64,000 nucleotides of DNA from JAAYUK01 sp964392915 (GTDB lineage: Bacteria > Nitrospirota > Thermodesulfovibrionia > Thermodesulfovibrionales > Dissulfurispiraceae): NCBI GenBank assembly GCA_964392915.1, contig CAYMRS010000009.1, forward strand, positions 1 to 64,000, in the 5' to 3' direction. Positions 55,914 through 64,000 of the stretch are shown in pieces; the stretch's first letter is position 1; each line of letters starts with the position of its first letter. The notes under the pieces were generated by a model. The model worked only from the letters and a program-made list of their open reading frames with translations, was not told where the DNA came from and did no database searches. The position numbers and the translations under genes are program-made.

Positions 55914-58229
55914 TTACGGCTGGTTCCCTGCGGCATCCGCAGCCGCGATCTCTTCCTTGTAACCGCACTCCTTGTTCAGGCACGCATGGAAACGCTGGCC
56001 ACCCTTAAGCCATTTTTCGACCAGAAAGGGAGCTTTGCATTTTGGGCATTCCTGCGGCAGCGGCCGGTACCAGGTGGCATAGTTACAGTTCGGATAGTTG
56101 GCGCAGCTCCAGAACGCTTTGCCGCGCTTCGATTTCCGCTCAACGAGGTCGCCGCCGTCCTGCGGACATTTCACGCCGGTCGGAATCGGCTTGGTATTTT
56201 TGCACTCAGGATACTGAGAGCACGCCATGAATTTGCCGAAACGGCCTTTCTTGATGACCATGGGTGAGCCGCACTTTTCGCACTTCTCATCAGTCATCTC
56301 CGGCTCAGCCTGCGGCTGGCCGCCTTCGCCCTCAAGGGGCCGCGTGTTTTTGCACTTCGGGTAGCCGGAGCATGCCATGAAGCGACCATGGCGTCCCCAC
56401 TTGATAAGCATAGGCTCGCCGCACTTCTCGCATTTTTCATCAGTGGGGATGTCCTGGGGTTTCACTTTGGTCGTATCCTTGGATGCTTCGACGAGATCCT
56501 TGCTAAACGGCGTATAGAAATCCTTTACCACGCGTGTCCATTTCATTTTTGCTGTTTCGATCTCGTCCAGCTCATTTTCCATGTTCGCGGTGAAATTGAA
56601 GTCAATCAGCTCCGGGAATTTGTCGACCAGCAGATCGTTCACAACAACTCCGAGTTCGGTCGGCGAGAAGCGGTTTTCAAGCCTCTGAACGTATTTGCGA
56701 TCCTGAATTGTCGAAAGAATAGACGCATAAGTACTCGGCCGTCCGATCCCCTTTTCTTCAAGGGCTTTAACAAGCGTGGCTTCGGTGTATCGCGGAGGCG
56801 GCTGGGTGAAATGCTGCGACGGTTCGATTGCAGTATGCTGCAACGGCTCCTGTTCCATTACCGGCGGCAGCAATCCGCCCTCATCTTCCGCAATGTCATC
56901 AGCGGATTCCGTATAGAGCGCCATGAAGCCGGGAAACCGTATGACCATGCCGGTAGCGCGCAGCTCAGTACCTGCCATCGGCGTGCCCGCATCTTTCAGC
57001 CCGATTGTATAGGTCGTATGCTCGAGCTGTGCCGGAGCCATCTGGCTCGCGATGAAGCGGTTCCATATGAGCTGGTACAGGTTGAACTGGTCCTTTGAGA
57101 GATGTTTTTTGACCTTATCCGGCGATTTGTCAGGATAGGTCGGGCGGATGGCCTCATGAGCCTCCTGCGCGTTTCCGCGGCTTTTGTAGACCGGCGGTTT
57201 TTCGGGCAGATACTCCCTCCCGAACTTCTCCGTGATGAGCTCACGCGCCCACTGCTGCGCTTCAGGGGCGATACGGAACGCATCGGTACGCATATAGGTG
57301 ATAAGGCCGACCGACCCCTCCGTTCCGAGTTCTATCCCTTCGTAGAGCTGCTGGGCGGTCATCATCGTTTTTTTGGCAACAAATCTGAGCTTCCGAGCAG
57401 ATTCCTGCTGAAGCGTGCTGGTGATAAACGGGGCGAATGGTGCGCGTTTCCGCATCTTCTTGTCGATGCCGGCAACAAAGAAGTCCTTTGTGCCAAGGTC
57501 CCGGACAATACGATCGGCGTCATCGGCATTGGTGATCAGAAAGCGCTTGCCTTCCTCTGCATCACGGTCGATGACCAGACGATCCTGATAGCGGTAGAGC
57601 CGGGCAGCGAACTGACGGGCTGCATCTTCCTTCGGATGGACCATGGTTTCGACGGTCCAGTACTCATCCTTGTTAAAAGCTTCGATTTCGCGCTCACGGT
57701 CGACGACAAGGCGGACTGCTACTGACTGGACGCGCCCTGCGCTGAGGCCCCGGCGGATCTTTTTCCAGAGAAACGGGCTGAGGGTGTATCCCACCAGGCG
57801 GTCGAGGATTCTTCGTGCCTGCTGGGCATCCACTTTATGTGAATCAATGCTTCCGGGCTTCTGGATTGCTTCCTTGACCGACTTTTCCGTAATTTCATGA
57901 AACATTACGCGGAAAATATTGTTTTTCTTCGGCTGCCGGATCTCTTCGGCGATATGATACGCTATCGCCTCGCCTTCACGGTCAGGGTCGGTAGCGATAT
58001 ATATGTTCTCTGCCTTCTTCGCTTCCCGTTTCAGTTCCCTGACGATCTGTTCCTTGCCGGGAATGACGACATAGGTCGGCGCGAAATTTTTTGTGACATC
58101 CACGCCGATCTCTTTCTCCGGAAGATCCTTCACATGGCCGACGGATGCCTTTACCCAGAAGTCCTTTCCGAGGATTTTGGATATGGTTTTCGCCTTTGCC
58201 GGAGATTCAACAATTACAAGTGAACTCAT
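55914..58229 (-). CDS. topA: DNA topoisomerase I
   Basis: 771 residues from ATG 58229 (AAGGGAGCGG upstream; the frame is open beyond to 58310). TOPRIM domain (SLVIVESPAKAKTISKIL, IATDPDREGEAIAYHIAEEI), then the core with the catalytic tyrosine in SVGLITYMRTDAFRI. The C-terminus carries four zinc-finger-like C4 modules: CEKCGEPMLI..CSGYPKC, CEKCGSPMVI..CSQYPEC, CPQDGGDLVE..CANYPNC (first one partly degenerate, CPQD) and CPKCKAPFLV..CLNKEC. Removes negative supercoils. Downstream of dprA and a small gene. Confidence 0.96.
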   Translation of the reverse strand: MSSLVIVESPAKAKTISKILGKDFWVKASVGHVKDLPEKEIGVDVTKNFAPTYVVIPGKEQIVRELKREAKKAENIYIATDPDREGEAIAYHIAEEIRQPKKNNIFRVMFHEITEKSVKEAIQKPGSIDSHKVDAQQARRILDRLVGYTLSPFLWKKIRRGLSAGRVQSVAVRLVVDREREIEAFNKDEYWTVETMVHPKEDAARQFAARLYRYQDRLVIDRDAEEGKRFLITNADDADRIVRDLGTKDFFVAGIDKKMRKRAPFAPFITSTLQQESARKLRFVAKKTMMTAQQLYEGIELGTEGSVGLITYMRTDAFRIAPEAQQWARELITEKFGREYLPEKPPVYKSRGNAQEAHEAIRPTYPDKSPDKVKKHLSKDQFNLYQLIWNRFIASQMAPAQLEHTTYTIGLKDAGTPMAGTELRATGMVIRFPGFMALYTESADDIAEDEGGLLPPVMEQEPLQHTAIEPSQHFTQPPPRYTEATLVKALEEKGIGRPSTYASILSTIQDRKYVQRLENRFSPTELGVVVNDLLVDKFPELIDFNFTANMENELDEIETAKMKWTRVVKDFYTPFSKDLVEASKDTTKVKPQDIPTDEKCEKCGEPMLIKWGRHGRFMACSGYPKCKNTRPLEGEGGQPQAEPEMTDEKCEKCGSPMVIKKGRFGKFMACSQYPECKNTKPIPTGVKCPQDGGDLVERKSKRGKAFWSCANYPNCNYATWYRPLPQECPKCKAPFLVEKWLKGGQRFHACLNKECGYKEEIAAADAAGNQP

Positions 58230-58248
58230 AGCCTGTCCGCTCCCTTCC

Positions 58249-58533
58249 CTAATTCCAGATAATCTGGCGGCCGCGGCCGAATGTGTACGCGTAAATGTCC
58301 TCAGACTCAAGATCGGTATCTTTCATTAATATATACGCAAGAAGCGCCCGGATGGTATCGAGCTCCGACTCATCGATATATTTGTTGATTTCGAGCATGT
58401 TCAGTTCCTCACGGACGGTCGAGAAGTCAATGTCGATAACCTCAACTTTCCTGAGTGCGTCTTCGGAATCGTAACCTTTCTCTATAAGTTCTTTTGCGAG
58501 CGTCCGCAAAATGTCAATAAGCCGCTGTGCCAA
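58249..58533 (-). CDS. Small acidic helical protein between dprA and topA (Smg-position)
   Basis: 94 residues: MAQRLIDILRTLAKELIEKG, then YDSEDALRKVEVIDIDFSTV and DLESEDIYAYTFGRGRQIIWN. No transmembrane segment. In many bacteria this slot holds smg (DUF494, about 150 residues); this one is shorter and I see no strong match, so only the position agrees. Cotranscribed with dprA and topA (gaps of 10 and 20 bases). Confidence 0.7.
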   Translation of the reverse strand: MAQRLIDILRTLAKELIEKGYDSEDALRKVEVIDIDFSTVREELNMLEINKYIDESELDTIRALLAYILMKDTDLESEDIYAYTFGRGRQIIWN

Positions 58534-58542
58534 TCCGTCCTC

Positions 58543-59661
58543 CTACGCTAAGGTGAATCTTTTGCCTTCAATCTGTCGTATAACGCCTTTAATCTCTAAA
58601 GAGAGGAGCATGGCGGAGAGTTGAGAAGGCGGAAACCGTGTTTCCCTCGCAATAAGGTCAATATGCTTCGGCTCGTCGCCGAGTACGTTACATATTGCAC
58701 CTTCTTCCGGGGTAATATCAAGTCGGGGAGGTGCCGAAGCACGGTCCGCCGCGGACGATTTTATCATTCCCCGCAGTTTCGGAGCCAGTTCTTCAAGAAT
58801 ATCGTCTACCCGCAGGACAAGCCGTGCGCCTTTCTGAATGAGCATGTTGCAACCGGCTGCATTGGGGTTAGTAATGTTGCCGGGAACCGCAAAAACATCT
58901 TTCCCCTGTTCAAGCGCATATTCGGCGGTAATAAGCGAGCCGCTGTTCTCAGCCGCTTCCACAACGAGAATCGCAAGCGAAAGGCCGCTTATAATCCGGT
59001 TGCGGCGCGGAAAGTTCTCTTTATTGGGAGGGGTGCCGACCGGAAACTCACTGACAACACAGCCGTTTTGGCTGAGCTCCTGAAAGAGAGACTTGTTTTC
59101 AGGGGGATACGGACGATCGATGCCGCAGCCGAGCACCGCGATGCTTCTGCCGCCCGCTGCCAGCGCTCCCTTATGAGCCGTCGTATCAATGCCGCGAGCC
59201 ATGCCGCTGATAACAGTGATGCCGCGCTCGGCAAGTCCGGCTGCCATCATATGGGCGACTTTTCTGCCGTACTCGGTCATATGGCGGGAGCCGACAATGG
59301 CGACCGAATAGGCGTCTTCCGGCGTGATAGCTCCCTTCAGATACAGGAGGATGGGGGCATCATCGAAATCGCGCAGCGCAGCCGGATAGGAGGGGTCAGT
59401 ATACGGAACGACATTGACTCGCAATGCGTCGATTGCGGAGCGCTCACGTTCGACCCGGTCCCATCCATCAAAAGCTGCTATCTTTTGCGCGCGCGCCTCG
59501 CCGATATCCGGAATTTCAGCAAGTCGGCGGAGCGGCGAGGAAAAGATTTTTCCGGGTGAGCCGAGCCCCGATATGAGCTTTCTCACGGTAACCGGGCCGA
59601 CATCTTTGGTGAAATTCAGAGCCAGCCAGTATGAAAGCTCGTCACGATGCGATGCGTTCAT
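58543..59661 (-). CDS. dprA: DNA-processing protein DprA (Smf)
   Basis: 372 residues. N-terminal helix-hairpin region (VRKLISGLGSPGKIF, RLAEIPDIGEARAQKIAAFD), the Rossmann-type DprA core (VAIVGSRHMTEYGRKVAHMM, VISGMARGIDTTAHKGAL, SIAVLGCGIDRPYPPEN, FPRRNRIISGLSLAILVVEA) and a C-terminal winged-helix (GAICNVLGDEPKHIDLIARE). Loads RecA onto incoming single-stranded DNA in transformation; genes without other competence genes are common. Next to argG, 21 bases. Confidence 0.94.
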   Translation of the reverse strand: MNASHRDELSYWLALNFTKDVGPVTVRKLISGLGSPGKIFSSPLRRLAEIPDIGEARAQKIAAFDGWDRVERERSAIDALRVNVVPYTDPSYPAALRDFDDAPILLYLKGAITPEDAYSVAIVGSRHMTEYGRKVAHMMAAGLAERGITVISGMARGIDTTAHKGALAAGGRSIAVLGCGIDRPYPPENKSLFQELSQNGCVVSEFPVGTPPNKENFPRRNRIISGLSLAILVVEAAENSGSLITAEYALEQGKDVFAVPGNITNPNAAGCNMLIQKGARLVLRVDDILEELAPKLRGMIKSSAADRASAPPRLDITPEEGAICNVLGDEPKHIDLIARETRFPPSQLSAMLLSLEIKGVIRQIEGKRFTLA

Positions 59662-59682
59662 TTCTGCCTGGCAGAAACCGAA

Positions 59683-60876
59683 CTAACCGCGGAGCAGTTT
59701 CTGAACACGGAGACGCAGGGCGTTGAGCTTGATAAAGCCCTCGGCATCCTTCTGGTTGTATATGTTCTCAGCTTCAAATGTCGCCAGTTCCGGATGATAG
59801 AGCGATTGCGCCGATTTCCGGCCGACGACGAGGCAGTTGCCCTTATAGAGCTTCAGGCGCGCTGTGCCGGAGACGTTCTTCTGCATGTGGTCTATCATGG
59901 TCTGGAGCATTTGGCGTTCCGGGGCAAACCAGAAGCCGTAGTAAACGAGCTCGGCATATTTTGGAATGAGAGAGTCACGCAGATGCGCGACTTCGCGATC
60001 CAGAGTCAGTGACTCCACGGCGCGGTGCGCAATATGCAGAACCGTGCCGGCAGGGGTCTCATACACGCCGCGGGATTTCATGCCGACGAAGCGGTTTTCG
60101 ACAAGGTCAACGCGGCCGATGCCGTTTTCTCCCGCAATGGCGTTCAGCGTCTTCATGAGCTCAAAAGGGGTCATGTGTTTTCCGTCGATGGCAACCGGAT
60201 CGCCGTTTTCGTATTCGATCTCGACATAACGCGGTTTGTCGGGTGCTTTTTCGGGCGGGACCATCATGGTATACATATCTTCGGTCGGCTCAAGCCAGGG
60301 ATCTTCAAGGATACCGCCCTCATAGCTTATGTGCAGAACATTGCGGTCGGTGCTGTAGGGCTTATCCTTGGTCGCCTTTACCGGAATGCCGTGCTTCCCG
60401 GCGTATTCGATGAGAGACTGGCGGGAGGTGAACTCCCACTCGCGCCACGGGCAGATGGCTTTGATGTCGGGTTTCAGCGCATAATAGGTAAGCTCGAAAC
60501 GGACCTGATCGTTGCCTTTTCCGGTCGAGCCGTGAGCAACAGCGTTCGCATTTTCCTTGATGGCGATGTCGATCTGTTTTTTTGCAATCAGCGGACGGGC
60601 AATCGAGGTGCCGAGCAGATACACCCCTTCGTACAGAGCGTTGGCGCGAAACATCGGGAAAATATAGTCCTTGACGAACTCTTCCCGCACATCCTCCACA
60701 TATGCTTTTATTGCTCCGGTGTTGAGTGCTTTCTGATCGACGCCGGAAAGATCCTCTTCCTGCCCGAGATCTGCGCAAAAAGCGATTACCTCTGCATCAT
60801 ACTTTTCGATAAGCCATTTAATCGCAACCGACGTGTCGAGTCCGCCGGAATACGCGAGGACTATTTTATTTTTCAT
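59683..60876 (-). CDS. argG: Argininosuccinate synthase
   Basis: 397 residues. ATP-pyrophosphatase P-loop KIVLAYSGGLDTSVAIKWL, citrulline/aspartate sites in AHGSTGKGNDQVRFELTYYAL and NRFVGMKSRGVYETPAGT. Joins citrulline and aspartate in arginine synthesis. Shine-Dalgarno AAAGGAGG before ATG 60876; TATACT-like -10 further upstream. Heads the leftward run argG-dprA-(small)-topA. Confidence 0.96.
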   Translation of the reverse strand: MKNKIVLAYSGGLDTSVAIKWLIEKYDAEVIAFCADLGQEEDLSGVDQKALNTGAIKAYVEDVREEFVKDYIFPMFRANALYEGVYLLGTSIARPLIAKKQIDIAIKENANAVAHGSTGKGNDQVRFELTYYALKPDIKAICPWREWEFTSRQSLIEYAGKHGIPVKATKDKPYSTDRNVLHISYEGGILEDPWLEPTEDMYTMMVPPEKAPDKPRYVEIEYENGDPVAIDGKHMTPFELMKTLNAIAGENGIGRVDLVENRFVGMKSRGVYETPAGTVLHIAHRAVESLTLDREVAHLRDSLIPKYAELVYYGFWFAPERQMLQTMIDHMQKNVSGTARLKLYKGNCLVVGRKSAQSLYHPELATFEAENIYNQKDAEGFIKLNALRLRVQKLLRG

Positions 60877-61041
60877 GAGAAAACCTCCTTTAATTTCAAA
60901 AGAAACTGCTGACTTGAAAGTATAACATTAGCAGAAAGGAATAGAGCTTGTGAAGGTATGGTGATAGGAATAGTCCGCGCGGAAAACGCTGAATTCATCC
61001 ATTCTTGACCGCCTATGCAGACGTCCGCTAAAGTAATGCGT

Positions 61042-61899
61042 ATGGAAAATATCAGAATCCCGCGCATAGTGAGAGAAACATCCCGCGTACACCGTTCAAG
61101 AGGGAAAAGCGTTGGTTTTGTGCCGACGATGGGGGCGCTTCATGAGGGACATATCAGCCTGGTAAGGCGGGCAAAGAGCGAGAATGACATCGTTGTTGTG
61201 AGCATATTTGTCAATCCGACGCAGTTTGGCCCGAGTGAAGACTATTTAAAATATCCCCGCAACACAGAGCAGGACATTGCCCTTATTGAGAAGGCAGGGG
61301 CTGATGTCGCCTTTCTGCCGCAGGCGGAGGCCATCTACCCGAGCGGATTCCTTACAAAAATTGAGGTCAGTGCTCTCTCTGAAAAGCTCTGCGGGATATT
61401 CCGGCCGGGACACTTCAGCGGTGTCGCGACGGTTGTGAACAAGTTTTTTAATATTGTTCAGCCAAACAGGGCATATTTCGGCCAGAAGGATTTTCAGCAG
61501 ACGGTCGTCCTGCGCCGCATGGTGAATGACTTGAGCATGGAGATCGAGATTATTGTCTGTCCGACGGTGCGCGAGCAGGATGGGCTTGCGATGAGCTCGC
61601 GCAACGCATATCTGGATGAAGCGGAACGAAAAGCCGCACCCGTTCTTTTCCGGGCGCTGACGCAGGCAGCCTCAGCCGTCCGGCAGGGGGAAACCAATCC
61701 GGAGTCTGTTGTGAAAAGAATGCTCGAAATGCTGACAGGAGAGCAGCTTGTGAGGGAAGTGCAGTATGCGGGCATTTACGATATGACGACTCTTGACGCA
61801 TTGAAGGAGTTTCAGAAAACAAATCTGCTTGCCATAGCTCTGAAACTCGGAAACACCCGCCTGATCGACAATATGGTCGTAGAACGGCAAAACGGCTAA
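61042..61899 (+). CDS. panC: Pantothenate synthetase
   Basis: 285 residues from ATG 61042, chosen because TTGACC-N18-TAAAGT (61005-61034) ends 7 bases before it, the same leaderless spacing as tpiA; ATG 61015 and 61036 are upstream and in frame. Motifs: VGFVPTMGALHEGHISLVRRA with the HIGH-like histidines, FVNPTQFGPSEDYLKYPR, NIVQPNRAYFGQKDFQQ and GLAMSSRN. Condenses pantoate and beta-alanine. Its TAA overlaps the convergent glgC stop. Confidence 0.94.
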   Translation: MENIRIPRIVRETSRVHRSRGKSVGFVPTMGALHEGHISLVRRAKSENDIVVVSIFVNPTQFGPSEDYLKYPRNTEQDIALIEKAGADVAFLPQAEAIYPSGFLTKIEVSALSEKLCGIFRPGHFSGVATVVNKFFNIVQPNRAYFGQKDFQQTVVLRRMVNDLSMEIEIIVCPTVREQDGLAMSSRNAYLDEAERKAAPVLFRALTQAASAVRQGETNPESVVKRMLEMLTGEQLVREVQYAGIYDMTTLDALKEFQKTNLLAIALKLGNTRLIDNMVVERQNG

Positions 61900-63149
61900 G
61901 AAAGCGAACTTATTACAGCTTTCGGAACGACTACAATGCCGTTTGGGCTCACATGGAAGCGCTTCTTGTCTTCTTCCAGATCATAGCCGATAACGGTTTC
62001 CGAGGGAATAAACACATTTTTGTCGATAATGGCGCGCCGGATTTTGCACCGGCGGCCGATCTCGACATTCTCCATCAGGATGGATTCCTGCACATTTGCC
62101 CAGCTGTTGATGCGGACATTCGGGGATACAACGCAGTTCTGAATACGGCCGCCGCTGATAATGCAGCCATCACTCACAATCGAATCGAGAGCCTGTCCAA
62201 GCCTGCCGCCTTCATATTCTTGGGCAAAAACAAACTTGACTGGCGGAGACTGTCGTTGATGGGTGCGGATGGGCCAATACTCGTCGTACAGATTCAGCTG
62301 AGGATCGACCGATACGAGATCCATGTTGGCTTCCCAATACGCGTCAATAGTGCCTACATCACGCCAGTAGCTTGCTCCCTTTTTGTTCTCGTCCCGGAAG
62401 TTATAGGCAAAAACGCGACCAGTCTTGAGCAGCTCAGGGATAATGTTTTTCCCGAAGTCATGGCTGGATGTGCTATCGGCATCCTTTTTCAGCGAATTGA
62501 TGATATCGTCGGTATTAAAAAGATAGATGCCCATTGAGGCCAGACACTGTCCTGGGTTGCCGGAAATTGTTTTCGGATAAGCCGGTTTTTCTTCGAAGCC
62601 GATAATCCTTCCGTCCTCATCAACCTGCATGACGCCAAAGGCCTTTGCGGATTCTGTGTCAACCTCAATAGAGGCTATTGTGGCGAGAGCGCTGTTTTTT
62701 AAATGGAAATCGAGCATCTCAGCATAGTCCATCTTGTAAATATGATCTCCGGAGAGTACCAGCAGGTATGGCAGATTGATCTTTTCGATAAAAAAGATAT
62801 TCTGGAAGACGGCATCGGCGGTGCCTTCGTACCAGCGTTCACCAACCTGCTGCTGTGCAGGAATGGTGTAAATGAACTCGCCTAGCTCCGGCGAAACAAG
62901 GCGTTGCCAGCCGAGCTGGACGTGTCGATCGAGAGAGAGAGACTTGTACTGCGTGATGATCGCAATTTTCATGATATCGGAATTAATGCAGTTGCTGAGC
63001 GTGAAATCAACGATGCGATACTTGCCGCCGAACGGGACTGCCGGTTTTGCCCGGGGAGTGGTCAGCGGAGTGAGACGCTCCCCTTTCCCGCCGGCGAGCA
63101 CAACTGCAAGAACGTTCCGGGTCTGAGCAAGATGTCCGATGGGTGACAT
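61896..63149 (-). CDS. glgC: Glucose-1-phosphate adenylyltransferase
   Basis: 417 residues. N-terminal nucleotidyltransferase domain with VVLAGGKGERLTPLTTPRAKPA and FGGKYRIVDFTLSNC, glucose-1-phosphate site YEGTADAVFQNI and VLSGDHIYKMDY, and C-terminal left-handed beta-helix (ISGGRIQNCVVSPNVRINSW, GRRCKIRRAIIDKNVFIP). Makes ADP-glucose for glycogen. A near-perfect promoter puts the transcript start at or next to ATG 63149. Confidence 0.95.
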   Translation of the reverse strand: MSPIGHLAQTRNVLAVVLAGGKGERLTPLTTPRAKPAVPFGGKYRIVDFTLSNCINSDIMKIAIITQYKSLSLDRHVQLGWQRLVSPELGEFIYTIPAQQQVGERWYEGTADAVFQNIFFIEKINLPYLLVLSGDHIYKMDYAEMLDFHLKNSALATIASIEVDTESAKAFGVMQVDEDGRIIGFEEKPAYPKTISGNPGQCLASMGIYLFNTDDIINSLKKDADSTSSHDFGKNIIPELLKTGRVFAYNFRDENKKGASYWRDVGTIDAYWEANMDLVSVDPQLNLYDEYWPIRTHQRQSPPVKFVFAQEYEGGRLGQALDSIVSDGCIISGGRIQNCVVSPNVRINSWANVQESILMENVEIGRRCKIRRAIIDKNVFIPSETVIGYDLEEDKKRFHVSPNGIVVVPKAVISSLS

Positions 63150-63157
63150 ATCATGTC

Positions 63158-63186
63158 ACTATAACAAGAAAATTATTAAGTGTCAA
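63158..63186 (-). promoter_or_regulatory. Sigma-70 promoter of glgC
   Basis: On the minus strand TTGACA (63186-63181), 17-base spacer, TATAGT (63163-63158), then 8 bases to ATG 63149. Strong match and leaderless geometry. Confidence 0.8.
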
Positions 63187-63302
63187 TTGCTTAACATGTC
63201 TCCCCGCACGCATCTCAGGAGCATGCGACGGGGATTTTACGACTGGAAAATTGCAAGATCTGTCTGATAATATAATCATCGACTTTTTCAAAGGGGGACT
63301 CC

Positions 63303-64000
63303 ATGAAAGGACAGACAGCACTTATCACCGGAGCAGGGCGCGGAATCGGCAAAGCAATTGCCGTAGTTCTTGCCAGAAAAGGCGTGAATATCGCGGTAGC
63401 TGACGTGAATCTCGAAATTGCGCAGGAGTCGGCGGCAGAACTTGCCGGGCTCGGCGTCAAGACCATCGCGTTGAAAGTGGATGTTTCAAACGCGGCAGAT
63501 GTTGCTGCCATGTTTGCAGAAGCGGTCAAGGCGTTCGGCAGAATCGAGATCCTGGTGAATAATGCCGGCATTACCCGCGACGCGCTGCTGATGCGCATGA
63601 AAGAGGAAGACTGGGACGCTGTTCTGAATATCAACCTCAAGGGAGCGTTTCTCTGTTCGCGCGAGGCGATCAAGGTCATGGCAAAGCAGCGTTACGGCCG
63701 CATCATTAATATAGCCTCTGTTGTCGCCTTCATGGGAAACCCGGGGCAGGCGAATTATGGTGCATCGAAAGCCGGCCTTGTCGGGCTGACGAAGACGGCG
63801 GCCAAGGAATATGCAAGCCGCGGGATTACGGCAAACGCCGTAGCGCCCGGGTTTATCCAGACCGCGATGACCGACGCATTGCCTGAGAATGTGAAGCAGG
63901 ACATGATGAAGGCTATCCCCATGAGTCGTTTTGGATCCTCGGAAGATGTTGCCAATGCTGTTCTGTTCTTCGCTTCTCCGGAGAGCGGATATGTGACCGG
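63303..64000 (+). CDS. fabG: 3-oxoacyl-[acyl-carrier-protein] reductase, 3' end outside the window
   Basis: 232 residues visible; the family is about 245, so roughly 15 are missing. NADP site TALITGAGRGIGKAIAVVLA, LVNNAGITRD, catalytic serine IASVVAFMG and YGASKAG motif, and APGFIQTAMTD. Reduces 3-oxoacyl-ACP in fatty-acid elongation. AAGGGGG precedes ATG 63303, with a TATAAT at about 63269. Confidence 0.93.
   Translation, partial: MKGQTALITGAGRGIGKAIAVVLARKGVNIAVADVNLEIAQESAAELAGLGVKTIALKVDVSNAADVAAMFAEAVKAFGRIEILVNNAGITRDALLMRMKEEDWDAVLNINLKGAFLCSREAIKVMAKQRYGRIINIASVVAFMGNPGQANYGASKAGLVGLTKTAAKEYASRGITANAVAPGFIQTAMTDALPENVKQDMMKAIPMSRFGSSEDVANAVLFFASPESGYVT

Noticed and set aside
1..64000. 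TGA read as a sense codon genome-wide (code 4)
   Set aside because: Many genes here end cleanly with TGA (for example lysS, cbiM, lolC) right before the next start, so TGA is a normal stop.
1..64000. tRNA or rRNA genes
   Set aside because: No cloverleaf with TTCGAATC-like T-arm or CCA end, and no rRNA motif, was recognised in the gaps.

Overview
The window is about 64 kb of a bacterial chromosome with moderately high GC. It is densely coded and has a gene on nearly every kilobase. Nothing in it fixes the species. The mix fits an anaerobic or sulfur-cycling Gram-negative bacterium of the Nitrospirota or former deltaproteobacterial type: three TauE/SafE anion exporters with accessory membrane proteins, a YeeE/YedE sulfur or selenium transporter, LolCD, a ccsA-hemA-hemC-cobA/hemD cluster, an atypical PEP-synthase-like protein with its PpsR-type regulator, and sigma-54 promoters. 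The lineage is an inference from gene content only.

Layout. 1-1000: degraded mobile-type genes (a BRO/DinD-like fragment joined to a ParE-like toxin with an internal stop). 1002-9500: peptide-type lipoprotein, secG, tpiA, divergent lysS, lolC-(small membrane protein)-lolD, thrS. 9549-14040: the translation cluster infC-rpmI-rplT-pheS-pheT. 14200-17700: copper-chaperone-like protein, PpsR, a sigma-54 activator and a GntR regulator. 17880-32920: an accessory block of TauE permeases, membrane and lipoproteins, universal stress proteins, a two-component system, a CBS protein and the PEP-synthase-like enzyme. 33140-38070: potassium uptake (trkA, trkH, and kup under a c-di-AMP riboswitch). 38240-39334: a YeeE/YedE gene read through two in-frame TGA codons. 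39490-46000: KDA-repeat exported protein, tautomerase, ABC exporter, TrmJ-like methyltransferase, SagB-like nitroreductase, cca, dtd. 46120-50400: outer-membrane protein plus cobalt/nickel ECF transporter cbiM-PDGLE-cbiQ-cbiO. 50450-58530: siroheme/heme and cytochrome c assembly genes, MobB-like NTPase, topA. 58540-64000: dprA, argG, panC, glgC, fabG (cut by the window edge).

The most striking item is the YeeE/YedE gene. Both TGAs fall exactly where the family has conserved cysteines. Each is followed at the same distance by a hairpin with GTG in its loop, as expected for bacterial SECIS elements, so it reads as a selenoprotein with two selenocysteines.

Regulatory features recur. Three sequences match the sigma-54 -24/-12 consensus. 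Two of them have upstream sites of the form TGCAA-N7-TTGCA or close to it, and these may be bound by the sigma-54 activator encoded at 15431. Several genes (tpiA, lysS, glgC, panC, a histidine kinase, the sigma-54 activator) have a -10 box only 7-8 nt before the ATG, suggesting leaderless mRNAs. Three genes (thrS, infC, trmJ-like) appear to start with AUC behind a strong Shine-Dalgarno sequence.
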